Made by a program: the position numbers and the translations under genes. Positions 22,341 to 32,872 of a stretch of DNA of 52,044 bases are shown here, piece by piece. This stretch comes from Bacillota bacterium. GTDB taxonomy: Bacteria; Bacillota; Clostridia; Christensenellales; UMGS416. The notes under the pieces are model-generated. The model made no database searches. It was not told the DNA's origin and was given only the letters and a program-made list of their open reading frames with translations. The DNA lies in assembly GCA_023409755.1 (NCBI GenBank), contig JAEYRA010000016.1, forward strand, positions 1-52,044. The letters are read 5' to 3'. Numbering within the stretch: the stretch's first letter is position 1; the number at the start of each line of letters is the position of its first letter.

Positions 22341-23630
22341 TTATACCGGTTCGCCTGTGAGGCGCTCCTCCTCCACCGCCGATAAGCGCACCAGCAGCAG
22401 CTTCCCGGCCGCTTCGGCCCCCACGGGGGCGACGACCTCGGCATAGCCGGCGGTGTAGCCGCGGAGCCAGCCGGGGCGGTCGGTTTCGTCCTCAAAGAGC
22501 ACAGCCTCCACCCGCCCGACCATATTCCGGAGCGCCTGGGCCGTGGCCTGTGCCGCACCGGCGGCCATCGCCGCCGCCCGGGCTTCCTTCACGGCCTGTG
22601 GCAGATGGCCATCCATGCGGTCGGCCGCTGTCCCCCGCCGGCGGGAGTAGGGGAACACATGGGTCTTGAGGAACCCGCAGCCCCGCACAAAGGCCGCCGA
22701 CTGGGCAAAATCCTCGTCGCTCTCCCCCGGGAAGCCGACGATGACGTCGGCGGTGACCCCCGCAGCAGGGAACACGCGCCGCAACAGCGCCAGCCGGCCG
22801 GCAAAGTCCTCCGGGGTGTAGTGCCGGCCCATGCGCTTCAGGGTGACAGCGCAGCCTGCCTGCAGCGACAGGTGGAAGTGGGGGCAGAAGCTGCCCACGG
22901 CCGCCAGCCTGCCCAAGAAGGCCTCGTCGATGACTTCAGGGTCCAGCGACCCCAGCCGCACCCGCGCCGCGCCGGAGGCGGCGGCTCGCTCCACGGCGTC
23001 GGCCAGCGTGGGCTGCCCCGGTAAATCCCTCCCATAGAGCGAGAGGTTGATGCCCACGAGCACAATCTCCTGAAACCCACGGGCAACGAGCGCACGAGCC
23101 TCGGCCTCGATGGCCCCGGGCTGACGGCTGCGCGGCGCACCCCGCAGCGAGGGAATGATGCAATAGGTGCAGAAGGCGTCGCAGCCGTCTTGTATCTTCA
23201 ACACGGCGCGGGTGTGCCCCTGCTGCCCCGCGGCCCCCAGGTCTTCGTAGGTGCCCTCCAGCTCGGAGAGGAACACGCCGGTGCCTCCCTCGGCCGCCAC
23301 GCGGGCGGCTGCGGCACGGTCGCCGGTGCCGCACACGGCGGTGACGCCCTCCAGCCCCGCCAGCGCCGCCGGGTCGCCCTGGGCGTAGCAGCCCGCGGCC
23401 ACGATGGCCGCACCGGGGTGCAGGCGGTGGAGCTTGCGGATGGTCTGGCGGCTCTTGCGCTCGGCTTCAGCGGTCACCGCGCAGGTGTTCACCAGGTAAA
23501 CGTCGGCGGTCTCGCCCTCCTCCACCAGCTCAAACCCCGCGGCGGCCATGGCGTCGGCCATGGCGCGGGAGTCGTACCAGTTGACCTTGCAGCCCAGGGT
23601 GACGACGGCCGCGCGGCGGCGCTCGCTCAT
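22341..23630 (-). CDS. mtaB: tRNA t6A37 methylthiotransferase MtaB
   Basis: The protein has 429 residues. The ATG at 23630 overlaps the prmA stop as ATGA, which supports this start. Domains in order are: an N-terminal UPF0004 domain with three cysteines (VTLGCKVN, NTCAVT, AAGCYA) for the auxiliary 4Fe-4S cluster; a radical SAM core with CDAFCTYC; and a C-terminal region in the place of TRAM (QALRNMVGRVEAVLFED onward). MtaB adds a methylthio group to t6A37 in ANN-decoding tRNAs. The position after prmA and before HIT is a recurring Bacillota arrangement. Confidence 0.94.
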   Translation of the reverse strand: MSERRRAAVVTLGCKVNWYDSRAMADAMAAAGFELVEEGETADVYLVNTCAVTAEAERKSRQTIRKLHRLHPGAAIVAAGCYAQGDPAALAGLEGVTAVCGTGDRAAAARVAAEGGTGVFLSELEGTYEDLGAAGQQGHTRAVLKIQDGCDAFCTYCIIPSLRGAPRSRQPGAIEAEARALVARGFQEIVLVGINLSLYGRDLPGQPTLADAVERAAASGAARVRLGSLDPEVIDEAFLGRLAAVGSFCPHFHLSLQAGCAVTLKRMGRHYTPEDFAGRLALLRRVFPAAGVTADVIVGFPGESDEDFAQSAAFVRGCGFLKTHVFPYSRRRGTAADRMDGHLPQAVKEARAAAMAAGAAQATAQALRNMVGRVEAVLFEDETDRPGWLRGYTAGYAEVVAPVGAEAAGKLLLVRLSAVEEERLTGEPV

Positions 23631-24568
23631 GGCTTGCAGGCCAGCATGGCCACCCATTCGCCCATATGGCGCACATCGGTCACGGTGAAGCCGGCGCTCT
23701 CCAGGGCGTCACGAACCAGCTCCTCCCGCGCCAGGATGATGCCCGAGCACAGGAACGCGCCGCCGGGGGTAAGCGAGGCATAGGCGTCCGCCGCCATGCC
23801 CGCCACCACCTCGGCAATGATGTTGGCAACGATGACCCGCGGCGTGCCCACCAGGCCTTTGAGCAGGTCGCCCTGCCGCACGTCCAGCCGTTCCCCGGTC
23901 TGGTTAAGGTCGCCATTAATGCGCGCAGCCGACACGGCAACCGGGTCGCGGTCCACCGCCACCACCTGCCCCGCGCCCAAGAGCACCGCCGCCACCCCCA
24001 GGATGCCGGTGCCGCAGCCGATGTCCCAGACGAGATCGCCGGAGCCCACCACGCCCTGCAGCAGCTCCAGGCAGAGAAACGTCGTCTCGTGGGTGCCGGT
24101 GCCAAAGGCCATGCCCGGCTCCATCACCAGCTCCAGCCGGTCACCGCCCTCAGACGGCTCCCACACCGGGCGCACCAGCAGCCGCTCCCCCACCGGGAAC
24201 GGCTTATAATACTGTTTCCAGTTGTTCTCCCAATCCTCATCCCGCACGTCGTCGGTGGCCAGCGCCAGCGGCCCCAGGGGGATGTCCAGGCCCAGGCCGG
24301 GCAGGTCGCCCAACCGGTGGCGCAGGAACGCCAGCGTATCCGGCAGGCGGCCATCCATCGGGTACCAGGCCGTCACCCGGGCAAACTCGTCCATGCTGGT
24401 CAAGATGTTCTCATCGATGTAATCCCAGTCGCCGGGGGCACGCTGTTGGGCCTCCACCTCGGCCCGGTCGGCAATGGCCGTACCGGTGGCGCCGGCCTCA
24501 ATGAGGATCGCCGAGACGATGTCCGCCCCCTCGGTGGTGGTGGTGACGGTGACTTCCTTCCAATCCAT
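23627..24568 (-). CDS. prmA: Ribosomal protein L11 methyltransferase
   Basis: The protein has 313 residues. The N-terminal substrate-binding part contains EDWENNWKQYYKPFPVG, and the methyltransferase domain has MEPGMAFGTGTHETT, VWDIGCGTGILGVAA (motif I) and VIVANIIAEV (motif IV), all typical of PrmA. It trimethylates L11, encoded here by rplK at 16388-16816. The purine-rich AAGGAGGAGG is about 25-39 bases before the ATG, with a GGAGGGC/GCCCTCC hairpin in between and no usable in-frame start closer to it, so the initiation region is unusual. It lies 54 bases downstream of dnaJ. Confidence 0.95.
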   Translation of the reverse strand: MDWKEVTVTTTTEGADIVSAILIEAGATGTAIADRAEVEAQQRAPGDWDYIDENILTSMDEFARVTAWYPMDGRLPDTLAFLRHRLGDLPGLGLDIPLGPLALATDDVRDEDWENNWKQYYKPFPVGERLLVRPVWEPSEGGDRLELVMEPGMAFGTGTHETTFLCLELLQGVVGSGDLVWDIGCGTGILGVAAVLLGAGQVVAVDRDPVAVSAARINGDLNQTGERLDVRQGDLLKGLVGTPRVIVANIIAEVVAGMAADAYASLTPGGAFLCSGIILAREELVRDALESAGFTVTDVRHMGEWVAMLACKP

Positions 24569-24622
24569 GTGACCATGCGGAGGGCGGGCCCTCCTCCTCC
24601 TTCGTATTGAGCGCTCCAGTGG

Positions 24623-25759
24623 CTAGAAGAGTTCCTTCAGCTTATCCGCAAAGCTCTTGCGCTCTTTGTAGTGGTTTTTGCCGTTGAGGGACGACTCAAA
24701 CTGTTTGAGCAAGTCCTTCTGCTTGGCATCGAGCTTCTGGGGCACCTCCAGCTTCACCTTGACAAACAGGTCACCCTTGCCGCGGCCCTGCAGGCGTTGG
24801 ATGCCCCGGCCCTCCAGCCGGAAGGTCGTCTCAGGCTGGGTGCCCTCGGGGATGGTGAAGGTGACCGGCCCCTCCAGCGTGGGCACGTCCACCTTGTCGC
24901 CCAGCGCGGCCTGGGTGAAGGTGATGGGCATCTCCATCCGCAGGTTGAAACCTTCCCGCTGGAAGAGCTTGTGTGGCCGCACCGAAATGCGTACATATAG
25001 GTCGCCATGGGGGCCGCCGCGGGTACCGGCCTCGCCCTCCCCACGGATGGAGATGCGCTGGTCGTTGTCGATGCCCGCCGGTACCTTGACCTTGAGCGTC
25101 CGGCGCTTACGAACGTGGCCGTTGCCGTTGCAGTCCAGGCACGGGCTTTCGAGGATCGTGCCCTCACCGCGGCAGTCCGGGCAGGGGCGGCTGGTGCTCA
25201 TCATGCCCAGGGGGGTGCGCACGTTGCTGCTGACCTGCCCCCGGCCCTTGCAAGTGGTGCAGGTCTTGCGGTTGGTGCCTGGCTTGGCCCCTGTGCCGCC
25301 GCAGGTGTCGCAGTTGTCCTCCCGCTGGAAGCTGATCTCCCGCTCCACGCCGAAGGCCGCCTCCTCAAAGCTGAGGCTGAGGTCATATTGCAGGTCGCTG
25401 CCGGCCTGGGGGCCGTTGCGGCGGCTGGCCTGCCGGCCGCCAAACATGCCGCCGGTGAACATGTCGAAAATGTCACCGATGTCGCCGAAGCCGCCATACT
25501 GGTTGAACCCGCCGTCGAACCCCGCGCCGGGCTGGGTGCCCGCGTGTCCGAATTGATCGTAACGGGAGCGCTTCTCACCGTCGGAGAGCACCTCGTAGGC
25601 CTCGTTGACTTCCTTGAACTTGGCCTCCGCGTCCTTGTCCCCGTCGTTTACATCGGGGTGATATTGCTTGGCCAGCTTGCGGAACGCTCGCTTGATGTCG
25701 TCGTCGCTGGCGTTGCGTTCCACGCCCAGCACCTCGTAATAGTCGCGCTTCTCAGCCAT
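24623..25759 (-). CDS. dnaJ: Chaperone protein DnaJ
   Basis: The protein has 378 residues. The J domain (about residues 1-72) carries the HPD motif in YHPDVND. A glycine/phenylalanine-rich linker (about 75-115) is followed by four zinc-finger repeats: CDTCGGTG, CTTCKGRG, CPDCRGEG and CLDCNGNG. The C-terminal substrate-binding domains contain KVPAGID and LEGPVTFTIPEGTQ. It stimulates DnaK ATPase and delivers substrates. It is separated from dnaK by a methyltransferase gene. Confidence 0.97.
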   Translation of the reverse strand: MAEKRDYYEVLGVERNASDDDIKRAFRKLAKQYHPDVNDGDKDAEAKFKEVNEAYEVLSDGEKRSRYDQFGHAGTQPGAGFDGGFNQYGGFGDIGDIFDMFTGGMFGGRQASRRNGPQAGSDLQYDLSLSFEEAAFGVEREISFQREDNCDTCGGTGAKPGTNRKTCTTCKGRGQVSSNVRTPLGMMSTSRPCPDCRGEGTILESPCLDCNGNGHVRKRRTLKVKVPAGIDNDQRISIRGEGEAGTRGGPHGDLYVRISVRPHKLFQREGFNLRMEMPITFTQAALGDKVDVPTLEGPVTFTIPEGTQPETTFRLEGRGIQRLQGRGKGDLFVKVKLEVPQKLDAKQKDLLKQFESSLNGKNHYKERKSFADKLKELF

Positions 25760-25853
25760 GAATCCTTCTCCAACCTCTTCCCAACCAAAGCATCCTAAGC
25801 TTCTGTATTCTACCGCAAAGCGGGTCGTTCATCAAACACACCGTCCACCGGCG

Positions 25854-26906
25854 TCATACCAAGGCGGCTCCCCCGACCTTCACCGCCACCACGAAATCAC
25901 GCCGGATGCCCTGGTCCACCCGGTGGGGGCAGCCGCCGTAAGGCGGGTCGTGCAGCACGTCGAACCCGTGGCGGGCGAACGCCTCTTCCACCGCCGCACG
26001 GGGCAGCGTATGGTCGTTGAAGGAGAGCACCGCGCTGCCGCCGGGTTTCATCACCGTCGCCCAGCCTGGCAGGCACTGGATGAGCAGTGCGGCCAGATCC
26101 TCCCGCCCGCTGGCACCCTTGCCCTCGTGCTGCACGCCGTAGGGCAGATCGCACACCAAGAGGTCAACGCTGGCGCGCTTGAAGAACAGCGCTGTCTGCC
26201 GGCTGTCGCCGTGTACCAGCCGCAGGGCGCGGGTGTCGCCAGCGTCGTAGGCGGCACGGTTGTTGGCCGTCGTCAGCAGGAACACGTCGCCGGCCTTGCG
26301 GCCCCGGCTATCGGGCACGGTCTCGTGGGCGGTGCGGTGCTTGTAGCGCCCCCGCTCCAGGAACTTGAGGAGGTAGGTGCGGGTCTCCTGCCACCAGGCA
26401 CGGTTGATCTCCACACCGGCGACGTTCATGCCGTCGGTCAGCGCCTCGCAGAGCGTGGTGCCCTTGCCGCACATGGGGTCGAGCAGCAGGGGTGCCCCCT
26501 GCCAGCCCGTCCGGCAGCAGGACAGAGCCAGGTTGATCATCGCCCGGGTGAATCGCTCGTTGGTCTTGCCCGCGTACTTCAAAAGGCTCCCCAGGTGGGC
26601 GGGGAAATAGGGACCCTCAATGGGTTCCACCGGCAGCAGCGCCCGCCTGCCACCCCAATCCCCCGACTCGAAGAGCGCGTAGTGGAAGGACAGGCGACGC
26701 AACAGCACGCAGTCCGCCGGGGACAGCGGCCCATCGCAACGGAAGGCGACGTGTGGCACGCCGCCCGTGGTACCGTATTCGATGCCGTCCACCGCCCGTT
26801 CCAGCAGCCGCGCCAACGCCGCAAACTCATCGAGGCACAGTCGTTGGGCGGCGTCCTCGTCAGCCCGGCCGAACCCCGGCTGCACCAGGATGGCGTAGTC
26901 GTTCAT
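25854..26906 (-). CDS. RNA methyltransferase-like protein (TRM11/RlmL-type)
   Basis: The protein has 350 residues. I chose the ATG at 26906 (GGGGG site); a GTG two codons earlier is possible. The N-terminal part (to about residue 110) may be a degenerate THUMP-type RNA-binding region, ending PYFPAHLGSLLKYAGK. The catalytic part has LLLDPMCGKGTTLCEAL (motif I) and the DPPY-like LVCDLPYGVQH, which marks N-methylation of guanine or adenine in RNA or DNA. The combination fits the TRM11/RlmKL/TrmN group. The gene occupies the space between dnaK and dnaJ, with about 94 bases on either side. Confidence 0.75.
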   Translation of the reverse strand: MNDYAILVQPGFGRADEDAAQRLCLDEFAALARLLERAVDGIEYGTTGGVPHVAFRCDGPLSPADCVLLRRLSFHYALFESGDWGGRRALLPVEPIEGPYFPAHLGSLLKYAGKTNERFTRAMINLALSCCRTGWQGAPLLLDPMCGKGTTLCEALTDGMNVAGVEINRAWWQETRTYLLKFLERGRYKHRTAHETVPDSRGRKAGDVFLLTTANNRAAYDAGDTRALRLVHGDSRQTALFFKRASVDLLVCDLPYGVQHEGKGASGREDLAALLIQCLPGWATVMKPGGSAVLSFNDHTLPRAAVEEAFARHGFDVLHDPPYGGCPHRVDQGIRRDFVVAVKVGGAALV

Positions 26907-26946
26907 GGGCACCCCCGTTCATCAAGCTGCCATGGGAAAGCCCAGC

Positions 26947-26983
26947 AAAACCCCCGCCCCACCCGCGAGGGAGGAGCGAGGGG
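26947..26983 (-). terminator. Possible terminator after dnaK
   Basis: On the minus strand a CCCCTCGC stretch pairs imperfectly with GCGGGTGGGG-type sequence and runs into GGGGGTTTTG. It lies 17 bases after the dnaK stop and could lower expression of the downstream methyltransferase and dnaJ. Confidence 0.5.
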
Positions 26984-26999
26984 TCCGGCTGGGATGGAA

Positions 27000-28829
<1,830 letters not shown>

Positions 28830-28922
28830 GGATGAATTCCTCCCAAACGTTCAATTCGATTTCTTTGCTCTGTATGCTTTATGTATTTTGGTTCACGCGG
28901 ATGCCCGCGTCGCCTTCTTTGT

Positions 28923-29495
28923 TTACTGGGCTACCTTCACCATGCTGTAGCGCAGCACCTTGGTGCCCTGGGTGTAGCCCTTCTGCAGCACCATGGTGAT
29001 GGTGCCGCTCTCCACGCCGTCGGCAGGCTCCTGCATCACGGCGTTGTGCACGTTGGGGTCGAAGGTCACGCCTTCGGCTGCAATCTCCTCCACCCCGGCG
29101 GCGGCGAGCACGGCGAGCGTCTGCTTTAAGACCATCTGCACCCCTTCGCGAATGGCGTCCTCGGACCCTTGGGCGGCGCAGGCACGCTCGAGGTTGTCGA
29201 GCACCGGCAGGAGCTTGGTCAGCGTGTCACGTACGCCTTCGTCGTAGGCGTCCTGGCGCACATTCTGGTTGCGGCGGCGGAAGTTGTCAAAATCCGCTTG
29301 CACGCGCTGGGCCAGGGCAATGTACTCATCCCGCTGACGCTGGGCCTCCTCCAGGGCCTTGTCGGCCTCGGGCTGGGGGGGTGTCGCACCCGCCGCAGAC
29401 TCCACGGTGGCTTCGGCGGGCGGCGCGGTGTCCGCGGGCGTCTGCTGTGCGGTCCGCTCTTCGGCTTCGGGCTGCGTCGTCTTCTTCTTCGTCAT
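28923..29495 (-). CDS. grpE: Nucleotide exchange factor GrpE
   Basis: The protein has 190 residues, starting at MTKKKTTQPEAEE with AAAGGGG upstream; the ATG overlaps the hrcA stop (ATGA). An acidic, low-complexity N-terminal tail (about 50 residues) is followed by a long coiled coil (about 50-100) and the C-terminal beta domain with VTFDPNVHNAVMQEP and VLQKGYTQGTKVLRYSMVKVA, the family signature. It releases ADP from DnaK. The gap to dnaK is 93 bases. Confidence 0.96.
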   Translation of the reverse strand: MTKKKTTQPEAEERTAQQTPADTAPPAEATVESAAGATPPQPEADKALEEAQRQRDEYIALAQRVQADFDNFRRRNQNVRQDAYDEGVRDTLTKLLPVLDNLERACAAQGSEDAIREGVQMVLKQTLAVLAAAGVEEIAAEGVTFDPNVHNAVMQEPADGVESGTITMVLQKGYTQGTKVLRYSMVKVAQ

Positions 29496-30556
29496 GAATG
29501 GTCCCCTTTGTCGTTTTGTTGTCCCTCTCCCAGCATATTGCCCACAATCTCGCCGAGGGATTGGCTGATGTGGTTGAGGAGCCGGATGACCCGGTTGTAA
29601 TCCATACGCGTGGGGCCGATGACCCCCAGTGACCCCACCGGCCGGTCGCCCAGTTTGTAGGTGGCGGTCACGACCGAGTTGTTCTTCAGGGCGTCTATGT
29701 CGTTCTCCCGTCCGATGGTGATGGTGAACTCCCATCGGGTGGAGCGCGCCAGCATCTCCTGCAGCTTGTCGGTAGCCCCCATGGCCATCAGGAACGACTG
29801 GGCCCGCTCCATGTCGTTGCGGTACTCCGGGTGGTGGAAGATGTTGTAGGCACCATCCAGCACCATGTCGTTTTGATCGGTGTTGGCGCTGCGGCTCAGT
29901 GTCTCAGTCAGCGTCTCAAAGAACTGGCGATGCAGCGCCAGATCACGCAGTATTTCGTCCACGGTGTTGATGTTGATCTCAGCGATGGAGCGGCCGGCAA
30001 ACCGGTTGGTCAACGCCTCGGAGATGCCGTGCAGTTCGTCGCTCGTCATGTCCTGTGGCACACGGATGATCGTGTCCTTTACAATGGCCGCGTCGGTCAC
30101 CAGCACCACCAGGGCCGTGCCCTGGGTCACCGGCACCAGCTGCAGGCGCTTGACGGTCGTCTTGGCCAGCTGGGGGGCGAGCACCAGAGAGGTGTAGTCG
30201 GTCAGGTCGCTCAAGACCCGGGCGGCGTTCTTCACCACCTGCTCCATCTCGTCCATCCGGCGGCCAAAGTAGCGCTGGACGTTGGTGGCCTCGTCGCGGG
30301 TGAGCTCCCCCACCTGCAGCAGCCGGTCCACATAGATGCGGTAGGCCAGATCGCTGGGGACCCGCCCGGCAGAGGTGTGGGGCTGCTCCAGCAGGCCCAT
30401 CTCCTCCAGGTCACTCATCTCGTTGCGGATGGTGGCGGCCGAAAACTCGGACATGTACTTGCGGGAAATGGTGCGTGAACCCACCGGCACCGCCGTGGCG
30501 ATGTAGTCGTCGATGATGGCCTGCAAGAGGCGCATTTTTCGCGGGCTGAGCTCCAT
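29492..30556 (-). CDS. hrcA: Heat-inducible transcription repressor HrcA
   Basis: The protein has 354 residues, starting at MELSPRKMRLLQAIIDDYI after GGAAAGGAA. The winged-helix N terminus has VPVGSRTISRKY and FSAATIRNEMSDLEEMGLLEQPHTSAGRVPSDLAYRIYVD, the strongest family signature. A GAF-like middle domain and dimerisation region follow, ending near SLGVIGPTRMDYNRVI. HrcA binds CIRCE and is kept active by GroEL. Its own CIRCE lies 24 bases upstream of the start, so the operon is autoregulated. Confidence 0.97.
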   Translation of the reverse strand: MELSPRKMRLLQAIIDDYIATAVPVGSRTISRKYMSEFSAATIRNEMSDLEEMGLLEQPHTSAGRVPSDLAYRIYVDRLLQVGELTRDEATNVQRYFGRRMDEMEQVVKNAARVLSDLTDYTSLVLAPQLAKTTVKRLQLVPVTQGTALVVLVTDAAIVKDTIIRVPQDMTSDELHGISEALTNRFAGRSIAEININTVDEILRDLALHRQFFETLTETLSRSANTDQNDMVLDGAYNIFHHPEYRNDMERAQSFLMAMGATDKLQEMLARSTRWEFTITIGRENDIDALKNNSVVTATYKLGDRPVGSLGVIGPTRMDYNRVIRLLNHISQSLGEIVGNMLGEGQQNDKGDHS

Positions 30557-30579
30557 TTCCTTTCCGTCCTCTCCGATTG

Positions 30580-30606
30580 TTAGCACTCGAAACCGAGGAG
30601 TGCTAA
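30580..30606 (-). promoter_or_regulatory. CIRCE operator
   Basis: This is a perfect inverted repeat, TTAGCACTC - 9 bases - GAGTGCTAA, identical to the CIRCE consensus. It lies between the promoter and the hrcA start, so HrcA binding would block the hrcA-grpE-dnaK transcript. Confidence 0.97.
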
Positions 30607-30614
30607 CAGGGAAT

Positions 30615-30643
30615 ACTATAAGTCGCACCCCTGTTTTTGTCAA
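30615..30643 (-). promoter_or_regulatory. Promoter of the hrcA-grpE-dnaK operon
   Basis: On the minus strand TTGACA (30638-30643) lies 17 bases from TATAGT (30615-30620), with CIRCE just downstream. Confidence 0.85.
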
Positions 30644-30867
30644 TACGCCGACGGCTTTGTTTTACGTTTCTTAACAAACTTTATGCGGTCTTTAGGGAGT
30701 GGACGAGACGGGGAAATTTGGCAGAAAAACAGATGGAAATGGACATTACAGACGAACGATGAACAGGCAAGGGAAGACCCGCAGCGACCCTGCCCACCCC
30801 TGCGGGTATTGGCGGCCACATGGCGACCGGTCAGGGTTCCTGTCCGCAGGTGTCAGATTCCCTCGAA

Positions 30868-31551
30868 TCAGACAGGTTCTTGCCCCTGACTTGTCTCAGT
30901 CGCAGCAGGTTCGGGGGCGTTTTCCGGCCCCGAGGGCAGCGTTGGCATGCTCCCCTTGCGCAGGGTGAGGACGCCATTGACGATGAGGTACGCCGCCACG
31001 ATGACCGAACCGACCATGTCCACCCAACGGGCCGCCGGGGTGGCAGGGGCCAGGGCGACGACGGTCAGCGCCACGGTGACGCAGCCATCGACCAGCGACT
31101 TGGCGCGGTAGAGCCTGCTCTGCACGGCCAGAATGGCATCGGGCTTGGCGCGGTTCAGCCCGCGATAGCGCAGCCAGAACCAGGTGTTGGTGGTGACGCC
31201 CAACACCGCGATGACAAGCCCCGGAAGGACGTTCCCCTGCTGGGAGCGGGGCGACAGGAGCGCCAGGAACAGCATGGCCACGCCCGACAGGCACATGGCC
31301 GCCCCCACACAGGCGTTGGCGGTGTGCTCCAGGCGGGCCTTGCGCGCCGTGTCCGCCCCCTCCCCCGCGTGCACCCGGCGGAACACCAGCCACGAAACAA
31401 CGATGGCCCCGAGCTCCGCCGTGCGGCGTACAAAATCCGCCAGCTGGGTGGAGGAATGGCCCAGCAGAAGGCCCAGCCCCACCACGAGCGGGCCGGGGGC
31501 GCTCAGCACCACCGATGCCAGCAGCGTGCGTTCCCCTTGTTTTGGTTTCAT
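30868..31551 (-). CDS. Truncated CDF-like membrane protein
   Basis: The protein has 227 residues; the ATG at 31551 follows GGGGGGCG. It has about six hydrophobic segments and resembles the membrane part of cation diffusion facilitators: HSSTQLADFVRRTAELGAIVVSW matches the second helix and RAKSLVDGCVTVALTVVAL the fifth. Two of the four usual metal-site residues seem changed (the second helix has D then R; the fifth has K then D), and the cytoplasmic metal-binding domain is missing. It may have lost zinc transport or gained another role. It starts 2 bases after the preceding gene in a marR operon. Confidence 0.65.
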   Translation of the reverse strand: MKPKQGERTLLASVVLSAPGPLVVGLGLLLGHSSTQLADFVRRTAELGAIVVSWLVFRRVHAGEGADTARKARLEHTANACVGAAMCLSGVAMLFLALLSPRSQQGNVLPGLVIAVLGVTTNTWFWLRYRGLNRAKPDAILAVQSRLYRAKSLVDGCVTVALTVVALAPATPAARWVDMVGSVIVAAYLIVNGVLTLRKGSMPTLPSGPENAPEPAATETSQGQEPV

Positions 31552-31553
31552 AC

Positions 31554-32264
31554 TCACGCCCCCCACAGGTGCACCAGCGGGATGAGCACCGCCGCCGCTG
31601 TAAGCGGGCAGGTCAGCGTGTCCATGCCGCCCCGGGTGTAGAGCTCCACCACCGCGCACAGCGCCGCCGTGAGGAGGGAAATGGGCACATAGCCATACCA
31701 GCACACCGCGCCGTTGGCCAGCAGCACGACCGCCACCGTGACAAACGACACGGCGAACATCGCCAGCGTGCCCTCCAGGGTCTTGCGGCCCTCCACCAGC
31801 CGCCCCTCAATGTAGTGCTGGCCGAAGCGCTTGCCCACCAGCGCCGCCGCGGCGTCGCCCAGCCCCCAGGCCAGCACCGACGCGATGACCAGATACCGCA
31901 GGCCCAGCCACCCCCAGCACACACACAGAAGCACTGCAAACATGGCAAACACCACGACCAGGCTGCGCTTGATCTCCCCCTGCTTGCGCTCGGTCAGCAG
32001 CGCCGAATAGCCGGGAACGTGCTCCAGCACCGCAAGGATGGGGAACACCAGGACGATGAATGCCACCGCCGCCGCAGCCGCCACCCACCAGGTGACAAAC
32101 CCATAGGTCAGCACCAGAATGGAACCCAGCAGGATGATGTGCAGCGTCTTGCGGAAGACCTCCGCAGGCAGGGCTACCAGCCGGCGCAGCACCAACGCGC
32201 CCGTGGCACACACGGCAAAGTAGCCCAGCAGCATGCCGAACCCAATCAAGAATTCCAGTCGCAT
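31554..32264 (-). CDS. CTP-dependent polyprenol/phytol kinase-like membrane protein
   Basis: The protein has 236 residues with about seven hydrophobic helices. The pattern RKTLHI in helix 2, GLGDAAAALVGKRFG, and EGRKTLEGTLAMF are the marks of the SEC59/DGK1/phytol kinase family, which transfers phosphate from CTP to a lipid alcohol and is related to CDP-diacylglycerol synthase. The likely substrates are diacylglycerol, dolichol-like or phytol-like alcohols; the sequence does not decide. Its start overlaps the marR stop by 19 bases, so it is in the same operon. Confidence 0.78.
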   Translation of the reverse strand: MRLEFLIGFGMLLGYFAVCATGALVLRRLVALPAEVFRKTLHIILLGSILVLTYGFVTWWVAAAAAVAFIVLVFPILAVLEHVPGYSALLTERKQGEIKRSLVVVFAMFAVLLCVCWGWLGLRYLVIASVLAWGLGDAAAALVGKRFGQHYIEGRLVEGRKTLEGTLAMFAVSFVTVAVVLLANGAVCWYGYVPISLLTAALCAVVELYTRGGMDTLTCPLTAAAVLIPLVHLWGA

Positions 32265-32701
32265 TCCTGTCCTCCCAGCGTTTGCAGATTGGCGGCCACA
32301 CGGGCCAGCACAGCGCCGATGCGGCGCAGTTCCTCCTCATCCACCCCGGCACAGGCAATTTGGTAGAGCGTTTCGTAAACACCCACGATGCCCGCACTCG
32401 CTGCACGCGCCTTGTCCGTCAGGGTGACACAGCGCGCCCGTCCATCCTCCGGGGCCTGGGCCCGCCGCACATAGCCCTTTTCCTCCAGCGAGTCCACCGC
32501 ACGGGAGACGGCGGCCTTGCCGATGTCCAGCCGCTCGGCCAGTTCCTCCTGGTGGGGCTGGTCGCCGCCGGTCAGCAGGTGAAAGAGGAGGTCCCCCTCC
32601 AGGCTGGAGAGTCCCAGCGGTTCCAGCCGTGCGTTGATGACCTGGCGCGATGCACGCAGTACGCCCTTCATGCCCAACCAGAAACCGCGTATGGAATTCA
32701 T
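32246..32701 (-). CDS. MarR family transcriptional regulator
   Basis: The protein is 151 residues, normal for MarR. The ATG at 32701 follows GGGAGGG. The winged-helix core reads QEELAERLDIGKAAVSRAVDSLEEKGYVRRAQAPEDGRARCVTLTDKA, covering the recognition helix and the DxRxxxxxLT wing. It probably represses its own operon (lipid kinase-like and CDF-like genes) through an inverted repeat overlapping the promoter. The effector is unknown; membrane-active or phenolic compounds are the usual signals. Confidence 0.92.
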   Translation of the reverse strand: MNSIRGFWLGMKGVLRASRQVINARLEPLGLSSLEGDLLFHLLTGGDQPHQEELAERLDIGKAAVSRAVDSLEEKGYVRRAQAPEDGRARCVTLTDKARAASAGIVGVYETLYQIACAGVDEEELRRIGAVLARVAANLQTLGGQECDWNS

Positions 32702-32734
32702 GGAGCGTTCCCTCCCGCCTGACGATTCGATTAC

Positions 32735-32763
32735 AGTATGCGGCCAATTCGTTGCTAAGTCAA
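32735..32763 (-). promoter_or_regulatory. Promoter of the marR operon
   Basis: On the minus strand TTGACT (32758-32763) lies 17 bases from CATACT (32735-32740), about 35 bases before the marR start. Confidence 0.5.
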
Positions 32764-32767
32764 CCAA
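32748..32767. promoter_or_regulatory. Candidate MarR operator
   Basis: TTGGTTG and CAACGAA form an imperfect inverted repeat around ACTTAG, containing TTAGCAA as in known MarR boxes. It covers the -35 box, so binding would block the operon. Confidence 0.4.
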
Positions 32768-32872
32768 TTGCCAAGGCGTCCACCTCAGGCGCGGCAGCAT
32801 GGGCGCAGGCAGGGAGGAAGACCCTATGGTTCGCCCCATCCGTCTCCCATTTCTCACAGGCACCAGAACGCC

